Position numbers and translations under genes: made by a program
Assembly (NCBI GenBank): GCA_023457715.1
Contig: JAEWKR010000113.1
Span: forward strand, 1 to 30,993
Direction: 5' to 3'
Length of the DNA: 30,993 nt
Origin: Verrucomicrobiota bacterium
GTDB taxonomy: Bacteria > Verrucomicrobiota > Verrucomicrobiia > Opitutales > Opitutaceae
In this document: one piece after another, positions 22,879 to 30,771 of the stretch
How positions within the stretch are numbered: position 1 is the first letter of the stretch
How the letters are laid out: each line of letters starts with the position of its first letter
Notes under the pieces: model-generated
What the model was told of the DNA's origin: nothing
Database searches by the model: none
Seen by the model: the letters and a program-made list of their open reading frames with translations, nothing else

Positions 22879-23959
22879 GGCGCACGTGGTGGCCCTTGGC
22901 GCCGCCGAAATACGCGCCGTCGCTCAGGCCGACGCCGTGTTGCTCGAAGCGTTCCACGGGGTCCGTCCAGCCGAGCGCGGAAACGTTGAGCCACGCGAGG
23001 TAGGTCGCCTCGATCGGGGCTTCGATCGTGATCTGCGGGATCTCGCGCGCGAGGAAATCGAGGATGAAGTCACGATTGCCCCGCAAGGTGGCCAGCAACG
23101 CCTGCCGCCAGGGTTCGCCGTGTCGGTAGGCGGCCTCGCAGGCGGTGAACCCCAGCGCGGTCACCTCCGCGACAATGCCGGCGGTGGCGCGGACGAAGCG
23201 GGCGCGGCGCGCGGCATCGGGAATAATGGCGAACGACGTGCCGAGGCCCGGCACGTTGTAGGTCTTGCTGGGCGCCATCAGTGTGACGGTCTGGGCTGCG
23301 ATCTCCGGCCCCAGCAGGGCGGTCGGCACATGCGGCAGCGATGGATCGAGGATCAGGTCGCAATGAATCTCGTCGGAACAGAGGACGAGCCGGTGGCGCA
23401 CACAGAAGTCGCCGAGGCGCTGCAGCTCCTCACGCCGCCAGACCCGCGCGAGCGGGTTGTGGGGGTTGCAGAGCAGGAAGACTTTCGTGCGCGGAGTCAC
23501 CGCCCGCTCAAGCTGCTCCCAGTCGATCGTCCACGCGCCGCCCGACAGGACCCACGGAACGGAGACGGACTTGCGGCCGCTGTGCTTCGGGGCCGTCATG
23601 AAAGGCGGATACACCGGTCCCAGGGTGAGGATTTCGTCGCCGGCGTCGGCGAAGGCCTGGGCGGTGACGTTCAGGCCCACGACCAGGCCGGGCAGCCAGA
23701 CGATCCAGCTGGGATCGATGGTCCAGCCGTAGCGGGACGACATGGCCTCGACCAGGGCGTCCACCGTTGATTTCACCGGCCGCGCATAGCCGAAGATCCC
23801 ATGGCTGACCCGCTCGTGCAGCGCCTGCAGCACCGCCGGCGGGGACACAAAATCCATGTCCGCGACCCACATGGGCAGGATGTCGCGATCACCATACTTC
23901 TGCCACTTCTGGGAATCAGTACCGAGCCGTTGGAGCGGAGTCTCGAAGTCGAACGTCAT
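22799..23959 (-). CDS. MalY/PatB-type PLP-dependent C-S lyase (cystathionine beta-lyase-like aminotransferase)
   Basis: The 386-residue fold-type I PLP enzyme shows MWVADMDF (30-37, typical of MalY/PatB), GIFGYARP, NPHNPLARVW (165-174), SDEIHCDL (195-202, Asp196 contacting the pyridine nitrogen) and SKTYNVPGLG (231-240) with Schiff-base Lys232, plus RLNFGCPR near the C-terminus for the substrate carboxylate. Expected reaction: cleavage of cystathionine or cysteine S-conjugates to homocysteine or thiol, pyruvate and ammonia. The length is normal for the family and the ATG at 23959 gives the family N-terminus. Its 3' end overlaps the receiver-kinase gene by 80 bp on the other strand. Confidence 0.94.
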   Translation of the reverse strand: MTFDFETPLQRLGTDSQKWQKYGDRDILPMWVADMDFVSPPAVLQALHERVSHGIFGYARPVKSTVDALVEAMSSRYGWTIDPSWIVWLPGLVVGLNVTAQAFADAGDEILTLGPVYPPFMTAPKHSGRKSVSVPWVLSGGAWTIDWEQLERAVTPRTKVFLLCNPHNPLARVWRREELQRLGDFCVRHRLVLCSDEIHCDLILDPSLPHVPTALLGPEIAAQTVTLMAPSKTYNVPGLGTSFAIIPDAARRARFVRATAGIVAEVTALGFTACEAAYRHGEPWRQALLATLRGNRDFILDFLAREIPQITIEAPIEATYLAWLNVSALGWTDPVERFEQHGVGLSDGAYFGGAKGHHVRLNFGCPRATLTEGLKRMKAAVSAGRP

Positions 23960-24085
23960 GCGGACTCAAGCCAAGCAGGTCTCGCCCCCGGAGCGCACGG
24001 CGAAAGTTCATCCTACGCCGGTACAGTGCCACGCCAAACGCTGCGGTCACGCCACGCGTACCAGCCAGCTGCCGAAGCAACAGAG

Positions 24086-24190
24086 TGCCTCACGCAAAGG
24101 TCGCAAAGTTCGCGAAGGCAGCAGCATTTGCCCGGCAGGTGAGTACCGCGGCGTGTGCCTTTGTGACCTTCGCGACCTTGGCGTGAGGCA
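24086..24190. repeat. CAAAGGTCGC-word inverted repeat, copy 2
   Basis: Arms of 35 bp at 24086-24120 and 24156-24190 start and end in TGCCTCACGC / GCGTGAGGCA and are made of tandem AAGGTCGCGA-like words. This is the same family as 16868-16954 but with a different loop. It lies 11 bp beyond the stop of the oxidoreductase gene, as its relative lies 13 bp beyond the giant protein's stop, which suggests a shared 3'-end role. Confidence 0.85.
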
Positions 24191-24201
24191 ATTCAGGGTT
24201 C

Positions 24202-25533
24202 TTAGACGGTCGAGAGTTCCCAGCCCTTGCGATAGTCGCGCTTGAGGAGAGCGTTGGCGGCCTCGTCGTTGGTGACTCGGCCGGACTGCCCGTCGTAGTC
24301 GATTTTCCTGCCGGCACGATAGGCGACCAGGCCGAGCGCCATCTGCTCTGTCATGAGGCCGTTGTAGTCGAAGTTACACGACGTCTTCAGGTCCGTTTTG
24401 CACGCGTTGATCCACTCCTTCTGGAAATCCTGCGCGGGCGGAGTGATCGCGTCAGCCGAGGGCGACTTGTAATAGGTCATGTCGGCCGTATCGCCATCCG
24501 GGATGAGCATGCGGCTGTTGAAGTCCGCCACGAGCAGACCCTTCGAGCCCTTGAACATCACCCCGTGGCCGATCTTGTTGAGATCGATCCAGGGACGCGG
24601 CGCCGGCGGGAAAACGCCACCCTGATACCAGCTGACCCGGATCGGGCCGCGCCATTGGTTTCCGGGATGGTTGAAATGCGCGGCGAGTTCGACGGGCGTC
24701 ACCTCCGGGTTGTACGCCTCGCCGGTGGCCTCGATGGACTCCGGCAGTCCCGCGTCGATGGCATTGTAGGCGAGATCCATGGTGTGATTGCCCATGTCGC
24801 CGACCTGGCCCGTGCCGAAGTCCCAAAACATGTTCCACTGGAGACAATTCATCCCGGATTCCCCGGAGAAGTAGCCTGGGTTGTAGGGGCGATCGCCTGC
24901 GGGCCCGAGCCACAGATCGTAGTGGAGCGTTGAGGGTGCCTGGCCCTCGGCCGGCAGGTAGCCCGGCCGCCGCAGCTGCCGGTTGCCCCAGGCGAAGACG
25001 CCCCGCAACTCGCCGACGGCGCCGTCCCGGATGAGTTCGCGCACGCGGGCGAAGTTGGGGTTGGCGTGGCGCTGCGTGCCGGCCTGAGTGGCGATTTTCG
25101 TGCGCCGCTCCAAGTACGCCGCGCGGACCCGCCGACATTCCTCCACGGAGAGGCCGATCGGTTTCTCCATGTACACGTGCAGCCCCCGGTGCATGGCCGC
25201 CAGTGCGATCAGCGCATGGTGATGATCGGGGGTGCAGCAGACGACCGCATCAATATCCTTTTGCTCGAGGCATTTGCGCCAATCGACGTAGGTCTTCGCG
25301 CCCGGAAAGCGTTTGAGCGCGTTGGGGAACCGCGTCTCATTCACATCGCAGAGCGCGACGACATTCTCCGAAGAGATGCCGTCGTAGTGGGCTTCGCCCC
25401 GGCCCCAGACCCCGATCAGGGCCAGGTTCAGTTTTTTGCTGGGGGTAGCCTGCCCAAAGAGGCGGCTGGCCGGGAGGATCATCAGACCTGCACCCGTGGC
25501 ACAGGTCGCACGGACGAATTGGCGACGGTTCAT
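24202..25533 (-). CDS. Tat-exported Gfo/Idh/MocA-family oxidoreductase
   Basis: The 443-residue protein has a twin-arginine signal (MNRRQFVRAT, then a hydrophobic stretch to about residue 28), a Rossmann NAD(P) domain starting LNLALIGVWGRG (35-46), CDVN at 62-65 and the family motif MEKPIGLSVEEC (122-133; Lys124). Then comes the C-terminal alpha/beta domain with WDFGTGQVGDMGNHTMD. These secreted members are common in Verrucomicrobiota and Planctomycetota and probably oxidise or rearrange sugars; the substrate is not readable. Its cofactor is presumably carried out with the folded protein, as in GFOR. ATG 25533 begins the Tat signal; codons further upstream (to 25599) lack it. Gly-Val-Trp replaces the more usual Gly-x-Gly in the nucleotide loop. 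Confidence 0.93.
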   Translation of the reverse strand: MNRRQFVRATCATGAGLMILPASRLFGQATPSKKLNLALIGVWGRGEAHYDGISSENVVALCDVNETRFPNALKRFPGAKTYVDWRKCLEQKDIDAVVCCTPDHHHALIALAAMHRGLHVYMEKPIGLSVEECRRVRAAYLERRTKIATQAGTQRHANPNFARVRELIRDGAVGELRGVFAWGNRQLRRPGYLPAEGQAPSTLHYDLWLGPAGDRPYNPGYFSGESGMNCLQWNMFWDFGTGQVGDMGNHTMDLAYNAIDAGLPESIEATGEAYNPEVTPVELAAHFNHPGNQWRGPIRVSWYQGGVFPPAPRPWIDLNKIGHGVMFKGSKGLLVADFNSRMLIPDGDTADMTYYKSPSADAITPPAQDFQKEWINACKTDLKTSCNFDYNGLMTEQMALGLVAYRAGRKIDYDGQSGRVTNDEAANALLKRDYRKGWELSTV

Positions 25534-25629
25534 GGAAAGTCGGGGCACGGCGGGGGTTGGGGTCGTGAGGGGACTTGGAACGAAGCAGAGTCGCCGCAAT
25601 TGCGCGAGCGCGGAGACGCGCGCCTGTTC

Positions 25630-25786
25630 GGCACGTTGTCCCTATTCATGCAACAAGGCATTTCGCGTAAACGCGGGACAACGTACTCAGATCGGTGGCT
25701 TTGGTACGTTGTACCGCATTCATGCGGAAGGATTGTGGGGCGCGTTGGACAAGGCATTCCGCGTAAACGCGGGACAACGTACTCAA
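25630..25786. repeat. BIME-like cluster of four alternating REP-type units
   Basis: Four related units of roughly 30-38 bp alternate in orientation: 25630-25656 (minus, degenerate), 25653-25689 (plus), 25701-25735 (minus) and 25749-25786 (plus). The two plus units share AAGGCATT-C-GCGTAAACGCGGGACAACGTACTCA with one mismatch; the minus units carry GTACGTTGT and CGCATTCATGCGG. Each good unit contains its own small palindrome (CGCGTAAACGCG). Alternating palindromes with a conserved head are the layout of bacterial interspersed mosaic elements (REP pairs) spread by RAYT proteins. No RAYT gene is in the window. Confidence 0.75.
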
Positions 25787-25937
25787 GCGTGCAATTCCGT
25801 CGCGGTGTGACGACGCGGTGAGAAAAGATTTCACAGCGCCGGTCCACGGCCGGAAAACAAGCCGCTGAAAATCAGTAACTTGCGCTGACGGCCCCGCTGG
25901 TCTGCGACGTGCAAATACGGCGCCATATCACTAACCC

Positions 25938-25944
25938 AAAGGAG
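25938..25944 (+). promoter_or_regulatory. Ribosome binding site of first Hsp20 gene
   Basis: AAAGGAG lies nine bases before the ATG at 25954. It is the clearest Shine-Dalgarno sequence in the window and decides this start over an in-frame ATG at 25909. Confidence 0.8.
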
Positions 25945-25953
25945 ACGATCACC

Positions 25954-26394
25954 ATGAGACTCGTTCGATACACGTATCCCAACTACCGCACTTTCTCGCT
26001 CCCGACCGGCGGCCGTTCGCCCTGGTCCGGTCTCGAGACGGAGATCGAGCGCCTGTTTGAATCCGCGGTGCAGGACTTCAGCCCCACCCGCGACCAGTTC
26101 CCGGTCGACATTCATGAGGACGCCGAGAACACCTACGTTCGCGCGGAGCTGCCGGGCGTCCAGCGCGACGACATCGGCGTCGAGATGGCCGATGGTTACC
26201 TGACGCTCACCGCCACGCGCAAAGGGGGCACTGGCGAGCAGCAGCAGACCACGTCGTTTACCCGCTCGCTGACCGTGTCCGATCAGGTCGATGGAGCCAA
26301 GGTGAGCGCCGCGTACGAGAATGGCATCCTGACGGTAACCTTGCCGAAGCGCGAGGAAGCCAAGCCCAAGAAGATCACGGTCGCGGTGAAGTAA
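25954..26394 (+). CDS. Hsp20 small heat shock protein (first of pair)
   Basis: The 146-residue ATP-independent holdase chaperone binds unfolding proteins in the cytoplasm. The alpha-crystallin domain spans about 48-138: VDIHEDAENTYVRAELPGVQ (51-70), DGYLTLTATRK, and the signature YENGILTVTLPK (121-132). The C-terminal KKITVAVK carries the I-x-V anchor used in oligomer assembly. The N-terminal arm (1-45) has WSGLETEIERLF, typical of class A bacterial Hsp20. Length and domain order are normal. It is followed after 81 bp by a second Hsp20 gene, and the pair probably forms an operon induced by stress. Confidence 0.95.
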   Translation: MRLVRYTYPNYRTFSLPTGGRSPWSGLETEIERLFESAVQDFSPTRDQFPVDIHEDAENTYVRAELPGVQRDDIGVEMADGYLTLTATRKGGTGEQQQTTSFTRSLTVSDQVDGAKVSAAYENGILTVTLPKREEAKPKKITVAVK

Positions 26395-26443
26395 CCGCGT
26401 CCTTCCAAACCACCCAGAGGACACAGACGCCGATCAGGCAAAA

Positions 26444-26470
26444 CTCTGAACCCTGAACTCTAAACTCTAG
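26444..26470. repeat. CTCTGAAC/CTCTAAAC word tract between Hsp20 genes
   Basis: A short run of near-identical words (CTCTGAAC, CCTGAACT, CTCTAAAC, CTCTA) lies six bases before the second Hsp20 start. It resembles in style the word arms elsewhere, but no inverted partner is seen nearby. It leaves no room for a normal ribosome binding site. Confidence 0.55.
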
Positions 26471-26475
26471 CCATC

Positions 26476-26883
26476 ATGTCTCTGCTCAATTCCCTCATTC
26501 CTAACCTGTCCCGCACGCCGGTGACTTCGACGCCCGCCAGGACCAGTGCCTATGAAGGTCCGAAAGTGACGCCGGCCCATGAGATCAAGGAAACCGACGA
26601 TGCCTACGGGCTGACGGTTTTTCTCCCCGGCGTGGCCAAGGAACAGCTCGAGCTGACCGCCGAGGCGGGCCAGTTCCGCATCTTCGCCACCCGCTCGTGG
26701 AAGCAGCCGGAGTCCTGGACGACGCTGTATCGTGAATCCTCGGACGCTCCCTTCGAGCTGGTGCTGACGCACGACAACCTGATCGACGCCGACAAGGCGG
26801 CCGCCGAACTGAAAGACGGCGTGCTCCGCGTTTCGCTTCCGAAGGTCGAGGCGGTGAAGCCGCGCCGGATCGCAGTCAGCTGA
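26476..26883 (+). CDS. Hsp20 family protein (second of pair), divergent
   Basis: The 135-residue Hsp20/alpha-crystallin protein has domain residues about 36-125: HEIKETDDAYGLTVFLPGV (35-53), an inner region with WTTLYRESSDAPFELVL, and ELKDGVLRVSLPK (111-123); it ends RIAVS, a reduced I-x-V anchor. The N-terminal arm is short and Ser/Thr/Pro-rich, unlike the first copy. Pairs with one canonical and one shorter Hsp20 commonly co-assemble (family knowledge), so this may be a partner or regulator of the first. ATG 26476 has no visible ribosome site, so translation may be coupled or weak. A stem-loop with a T-run follows 45 bp after the stop. Confidence 0.92.
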   Translation: MSLLNSLIPNLSRTPVTSTPARTSAYEGPKVTPAHEIKETDDAYGLTVFLPGVAKEQLELTAEAGQFRIFATRSWKQPESWTTLYRESSDAPFELVLTHDNLIDADKAAAELKDGVLRVSLPKVEAVKPRRIAVS

Positions 26884-26928
26884 CGTTGAACTGAAATTTG
26901 AGATCTGTGATTTGAGATCTCGAACCAA

Positions 26929-26965
26929 CCGCCGGGTCTGTGAAAGCAGGCCCGGCGTTTTCGTT
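26929..26965 (+). terminator. Rho-independent terminator after Hsp20 pair
   Basis: A 7-bp GC stem, CGCCGGG (26930-26936) and CCCGGCG (26951-26957), with a 14-base loop is followed by TTTTCGTT. Position and form fit an intrinsic terminator for the Hsp20 operon. Just before it, ATTTGAGATCT words (26895-26921) form another word tract. Confidence 0.65.
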
Positions 26966-26976
26966 GAATCTTCCCC

Positions 26977-27042
26977 TTTCTCTTTCTCCTGCCAGGTGCT
27001 GGAGGGTTCGCTCCCCCAAGCCTGGCACCAGAGAAAGAGAAA
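26977..27042. repeat. CTTTCTC-word inverted repeat between convergent genes
   Basis: The left arm (26977-26996) is TTTCTCTTTCTC followed by GCCAGG; the right arm (27021-27042) is CCTGGCACCAG followed by AGAAAGAGAAA. A second small stem GGAGGG/CTCCC lies in the loop. It sits between the convergent ends of the Hsp20 pair and the TerC gene and may help terminate the latter. Confidence 0.75.
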
Positions 27043-27074
27043 GATTAAGAGAATGAGAAAGATTCCTGGCCCCC

Positions 27075-28091
27075 TTACTCGTCCCCGTCGCGATCCTTGT
27101 CCACCTTTGGCAGGCCGATGTTCGTATCGGCGGTGGAGGGCGGGCGGTCGGCCGCGGGGGCCTTGATCAGGAGTGACATCAGCACGGAAGTCGTGAGCAC
27201 GCCCCCGATCACGGCGAGCGAGGTGGTGGTCGAAACCTTGTACCAATGCTCGATCAACATCTTCACGCCGATGAAGCAGAGGATGACGGCCAGGCCAATC
27301 TTCAGGAACCGGAAGAGCTTCATCACTCCGTTCAGCGCGAAGTAAAGGGAGCGCAGGCCGAGGATGGCGAAGATGTTCGACGTGAGCGCCACAAACGGGC
27401 TCTTCGTGATGGCGAGGACGGCGGGAATGGAGTCCAGCGCGAAGACGACGTCGGTCGTTTCCACGACGATAAGCACCAGGAACAGGAGGGTGGCGACCCA
27501 CCGGCCGTCCTGTCTGACGAAGAAGTGCTTCCCATGAAACGAGTCGGTCACGGGGAAGTGCCGGCGGAAGAATTTCACCACGGGGTTCTGGGACGGATCG
27601 ACATCGCCTTCGTGCCCGGGGAGCGCCAGCTTGATTCCGGTGTAGATCAGGAACGCGCCGAAGAAATACAGCACCCAGTGGAAGCGCTCCACGATGCTGA
27701 TGCCAACGATGATGAAGACGGCGCGCATCACCACCGCGCCGATGATGCCCCAAAACAGAACCCGATGCTGGAACTCGGGTCGTACCTTGAAGTAGGTGAA
27801 GATGACGATGAAGACGAAGACGTTGTCGATGCTGAGGCAGAGTTCGACGAGATAGGCCGCGAGGTATTGCTGCCCCTCCTCGGGTCCGCGCCACCACCAG
27901 ACCAGTCCGCCAAAGGCCAGCGCGAGCGTGCCCCACACGGCGCACCAGATGAGCGCCTCCTTCATCTTCACCTCATGTTCCTCGCGTTGGAAAACGCCAA
28001 GATCGAGTGCCAGCATCGCGGTGATAAACGCAAAAAACAGCACCCACGCCCAGAGAGGCATGGAGTCGAGGACGGCAAGGAGGGAAGGCAT
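27075..28091 (-). CDS. TerC-family integral membrane protein (Alx/TerC type)
   Basis: The 338-residue membrane protein has about eight or nine helices. TerC signatures are LVELCLSIDNVFVFIVIF (81-98), with the acidic Glu/Asp pair in the helix, and TTDVVFALDSIPAVLAIT in the second half, plus FAILGLRSLYFAL. These conserved acidic residues are thought to handle metal ions; family members Alx and MeeY-type proteins export manganese, while others are tied to tellurite resistance. It ends in a charged cytoplasmic tail (KVDKDRDGDE). ATG 28091 fits the family start; the open frame upstream to 28271 is Arg/Pro-rich and not family-like. No yybP-ykoY-type leader is obvious in the 174-bp spacer shared with the divergent MscS gene. 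Confidence 0.93.
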   Translation of the reverse strand: MPSLLAVLDSMPLWAWVLFFAFITAMLALDLGVFQREEHEVKMKEALIWCAVWGTLALAFGGLVWWWRGPEEGQQYLAAYLVELCLSIDNVFVFIVIFTYFKVRPEFQHRVLFWGIIGAVVMRAVFIIVGISIVERFHWVLYFFGAFLIYTGIKLALPGHEGDVDPSQNPVVKFFRRHFPVTDSFHGKHFFVRQDGRWVATLLFLVLIVVETTDVVFALDSIPAVLAITKSPFVALTSNIFAILGLRSLYFALNGVMKLFRFLKIGLAVILCFIGVKMLIEHWYKVSTTTSLAVIGGVLTTSVLMSLLIKAPAADRPPSTADTNIGLPKVDKDRDGDE

Positions 28092-28265
28092 GGGAAGGTG
28101 GCACACTCTGTGGCGCGGCGAAGAGGGGCCAAGTCGGGAAATAGAAGAATTTTCCGCGATTTTTCCAATGGCTTCGGGACGGGCGGGCTCCGCGGGCCGC
28201 CGCCGGGGAACGCCCGGTCCGCTGTTTGACACGGCCCGGCGGCGTCGTATCGGTCGTCCCCGCGT

Positions 28266-29633
28266 ATGCACCGAGTCTTAAGAATCTTCCTGATGGTCGC
28301 GGGGTTCTGGTTCGCGGCCCAGCCGGTCGGAGCCGCCGATAACGCCGAAAAGCCCAAGGTGGAGGTGGCGGAGGCCTCGACCGGCGATGCGAAGACGACG
28401 ACCGTCACCAGCAAGGGCCCGGAGGGGGCGCCGACCACCGCGACGACCGTGACGGTCGTGGCCCCGCCGGAAAACGCTGCCAGCCGCCTGACCGAGGGGG
28501 CCAACCACCTGCTCGAGCGCTTCGTCGGCTGGATGCACCAGTTCTTCCCCGACATCGACGACGAGACGTTCCACTGGATCGCCTGCCTGATGATCATCGT
28601 GCTCGCGATCGTCCTGCGACACCTGATCACCCGGATCATCTTTTCCTCGCTGAAGAAAGTGGCGTCGAAAACCGAGACGACGCTCGACGACCGGCTGTTT
28701 CCCGCGATGGAGAAGCCGGTGGCCGTCCTGATCCTCGTGCTCGGGATCTTTGCGGCGCTGACGGTGCTCCAGCTTGATCGCGACACCGACGTCCTGCTCG
28801 GGAATGGCGCGAAGGTTGCGATCCTCGGGACCATCATCTGGGCGTTGATCCGCGCCGGCGGCGCGCTGCTGGATCACCTCTCGGACGTCGCGGTGCGCCG
28901 GAAAATGACCGTCGCCGCGTTCATGCCGCTCATCAAGCGCGTGCTGATGGTGTTCGCGGTGGTGCTCGGCATCCTGATCGTCGCGGACAGCGTGGGCGCG
29001 CCCGTGAAGGTGTTCCTGACGTCGCTCGGCATCGGCGGTCTGGCGTTCGCCCTGGCCGCGCAGGACACGATCGCGAATCTCTTCGGATCCTTCGTGGTCG
29101 TGGTGGATCAGCCGTTCAAGGTCGGCGACACCGTCAAGATCGGCAATTTCACCGGGGCGGTGGAGGAGATCGGGCTCCGCTCCACCAAGCTGCGGCTCGT
29201 GGACAAGTCGATCGCCGTGATCCCGAACAAGCTGATGGCGACGGAGTCGATCACCAACCTCGCCCGGTTCACCCAGCGGCGGACGGAGCAGGTGCTGGGG
29301 CTCACGTACGACACCGCTCCGGCGCAGATGCGCGAACTCGTGGCCGAGCTCCGGCGGATCATCCTGGCCGAACGCGAAATCGATCCGGCCTCCGTGAACG
29401 TCTACTTCCGGGACCTGAGCGCCTCTTCGTTGGACATCTGGATCGTCTACGTGGCCCGGTCGCCCGACTTCCCCGCTTATATGGAAATGCGCCAACGGTT
29501 GAACCTCACCTTCATGGAGACCGTTGCCGCGCGCGGGCTGGCCTTCGCCTTCCCCACGCAGACGTTGCATTTCGACGGACCGGTGGCCAGGCAGCTGGCC
29601 GCAGGGAAAAGCGAGCCGGGGCCGAACGAGTGA
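28266..29633 (+). CDS. MscS-family mechanosensitive channel
   Basis: The 455-residue protein has a cleavable signal peptide (about 1-23), a periplasmic Ala/Thr-rich segment (24-95), four membrane helices (near 105-125, 150-170, 183-203, 220-242) and the MscS pore helix region LTSLGIGGLAFALAAQDTIANLFGS (251-275). Then come the beta domain (FKVGDTVKIGNFTGAVEEIGLRSTKLR) and the C-terminal cage domain to about 440. The channel opens under membrane tension to release solutes on osmotic downshock. The Gly/Ala pattern of the pore and the IPNKLMATESITN segment are typical. ATG 28266 starts the signal peptide. It is convergent with the ABC permease gene; the stop codons are 7 bp apart with no visible terminator. 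Confidence 0.94.
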   Translation: MHRVLRIFLMVAGFWFAAQPVGAADNAEKPKVEVAEASTGDAKTTTVTSKGPEGAPTTATTVTVVAPPENAASRLTEGANHLLERFVGWMHQFFPDIDDETFHWIACLMIIVLAIVLRHLITRIIFSSLKKVASKTETTLDDRLFPAMEKPVAVLILVLGIFAALTVLQLDRDTDVLLGNGAKVAILGTIIWALIRAGGALLDHLSDVAVRRKMTVAAFMPLIKRVLMVFAVVLGILIVADSVGAPVKVFLTSLGIGGLAFALAAQDTIANLFGSFVVVVDQPFKVGDTVKIGNFTGAVEEIGLRSTKLRLVDKSIAVIPNKLMATESITNLARFTQRRTEQVLGLTYDTAPAQMRELVAELRRIILAEREIDPASVNVYFRDLSASSLDIWIVYVARSPDFPAYMEMRQRLNLTFMETVAARGLAFAFPTQTLHFDGPVARQLAAGKSEPGPNE

Positions 29634-29640
29634 GCATTCC

Positions 29641-30771
29641 TCACCCTGTCGTCTTCCGAAACCGGAGCGCGGCAAAGGCCATCACCGCCGTCCCGATGAG
29701 CAACAGCGCCAGCAGTTGCGGCCACAGCACGTCAATTCCGACGCCTTTCAGGAATACGCCGCGAATGATGATGAGGAAGTACCGCAGTGGGTTGAGCAGA
29801 GTAAGCCACTGCACCGGTTCGGGCATGTTCGCGATCGGGTAGATGAACCCCGAAAACAGCATGGCGGGAAAGAAGAAGAAGAACGTCGTCATCATCGCCT
29901 GCTGCTGGGTCTCGCTCACCGTGGAGATGAACAGCCCGATCCCGAGCGTACTGAGCAGGAAGGCGCCGGTGCCCAGCAGCAGCAGGGCAAAGCTGCCGCG
30001 GATGGGAATGTCGAACCAGAACACCCCAACCACGGTGACGAGGATCACGTCGACGAAGCCGATCACGATGAACGGGGCGAACTTGCCCAGGATGAATTCC
30101 GCGGGGCGGATCGGAGTCACCATGATCTGTTCGATCGTGCCGGCCTCCTTCTCCCGGACGATCGCCATGCCGGTGAGCATCAGGCTGATCAGCATGACGA
30201 GCACCGCCATGACGCCCGGCACGAAATAGTTCCGGCTCTCCAGGTTGGCATTGAACCACGCTCGCGGTCGCAACTCGGCGGCTCCGACCTCCAGGACGCG
30301 GCCCGAGCGGCGCTGCATCGAGGACAGCACGATGTCGGTGTTGTAGGTGGCGACAATGACCGCGCTGTAGTTCAGGACGAGGCGCGCCGTGTTCGAATCC
30401 GATCCGTCCACGATCAGCTGGACCGGGGCGGGCTTGCCCGCGCGGAGCAGGCCTTCGAAGCCGGCGTTGAGCTGAAGAATCGCGGCGGCGCGGGTGGCGT
30501 CGATCTCGGCCGCAGCCTGCCGCTCGTCGCTGGTTCTGGTCACGGCGTCGAAGTAGTCGGAGCCGGTGAAGCGCGCGACCAGGGCGCGACTCGCGGGCGT
30601 CGCATCATGGTCGACCACCACCAGCCGCACGTGCCGCACATCCATGGTGACGGCGTAGCCGAAGATCAGCGTCTGGATGATCGGCACCCCGAAGATGACG
30701 AACCGCATCCGGGCGTCGCGAAACACCGAGCGGAATTCCTTCCGCATCATGGTCAGGATGCGCTCAAACAT
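29641..30771 (-). CDS. ABC-2 type transporter permease (YbhS/YbhR/YhhJ-like)
   Basis: The 376-residue protein has one N-terminal helix (about 24-43, VIFGVPIIQTLIFGYAV), a large extracytoplasmic domain (about 45-180), then five helices to the C-terminus, the ABC-2 exporter layout. The segment AIVREKEAGTIEQIMVTPI (203-221) is the coupling helix signature of this family and FFFFFPAMLFSGFIYPI is typical. It would pair with an ATPase and possibly a second permease and often an HlyD-type adaptor to export drugs or lipids. No ATPase is within the window; partners on the minus strand would lie beyond position 30993, although the 222-bp repeat-bearing spacer makes tight coupling unlikely. Confidence 0.92.
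   Translation of the reverse strand: MFERILTMMRKEFRSVFRDARMRFVIFGVPIIQTLIFGYAVTMDVRHVRLVVVDHDATPASRALVARFTGSDYFDAVTRTSDERQAAAEIDATRAAAILQLNAGFEGLLRAGKPAPVQLIVDGSDSNTARLVLNYSAVIVATYNTDIVLSSMQRRSGRVLEVGAAELRPRAWFNANLESRNYFVPGVMAVLVMLISLMLTGMAIVREKEAGTIEQIMVTPIRPAEFILGKFAPFIVIGFVDVILVTVVGVFWFDIPIRGSFALLLLGTGAFLLSTLGIGLFISTVSETQQQAMMTTFFFFFPAMLFSGFIYPIANMPEPVQWLTLLNPLRYFLIIIRGVFLKGVGIDVLWPQLLALLLIGTAVMAFAALRFRKTTG

Larger units (their letters stand above)
25534..25953. other. Divergent spacer between oxidoreductase and Hsp20 genes
   Basis: No gene is seen. 25534-25629 shows nothing clear. 25630-25786 holds four alternating palindromic units (separate entry). 25787-25953 should hold the Hsp20 promoter: a CCGG-rich palindrome at about 25839-25854 (CCGGTCCACGGCCGG) is visible, but I cannot defend a sigma-32 box or a CIRCE operator. 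Confidence 0.6.

Noticed and set aside
25630..25786. CRISPR array
   Set aside because: There are only four units, they alternate in orientation, differ in sequence, lack regular spacers, and no cas gene is nearby.
25787..25953. Sigma-32 promoter or CIRCE operator for the Hsp20 genes
   Set aside because: A CTTG followed by CCCCG can be picked out, but spacing is wrong, and no GCACTC-N9-GAGTGC palindrome is present.
26467..27945. A 492-codon minus-strand frame across the second Hsp20 and the TerC gene
   Set aside because: It overlaps two certain genes in other frames and reads through repeats.
28278..29675. A 465-codon open frame antisense to the MscS gene
   Set aside because: It is rich in Arg/His/Glu/Gln as expected for a complement of a GC-rich gene and has no recognisable motif.
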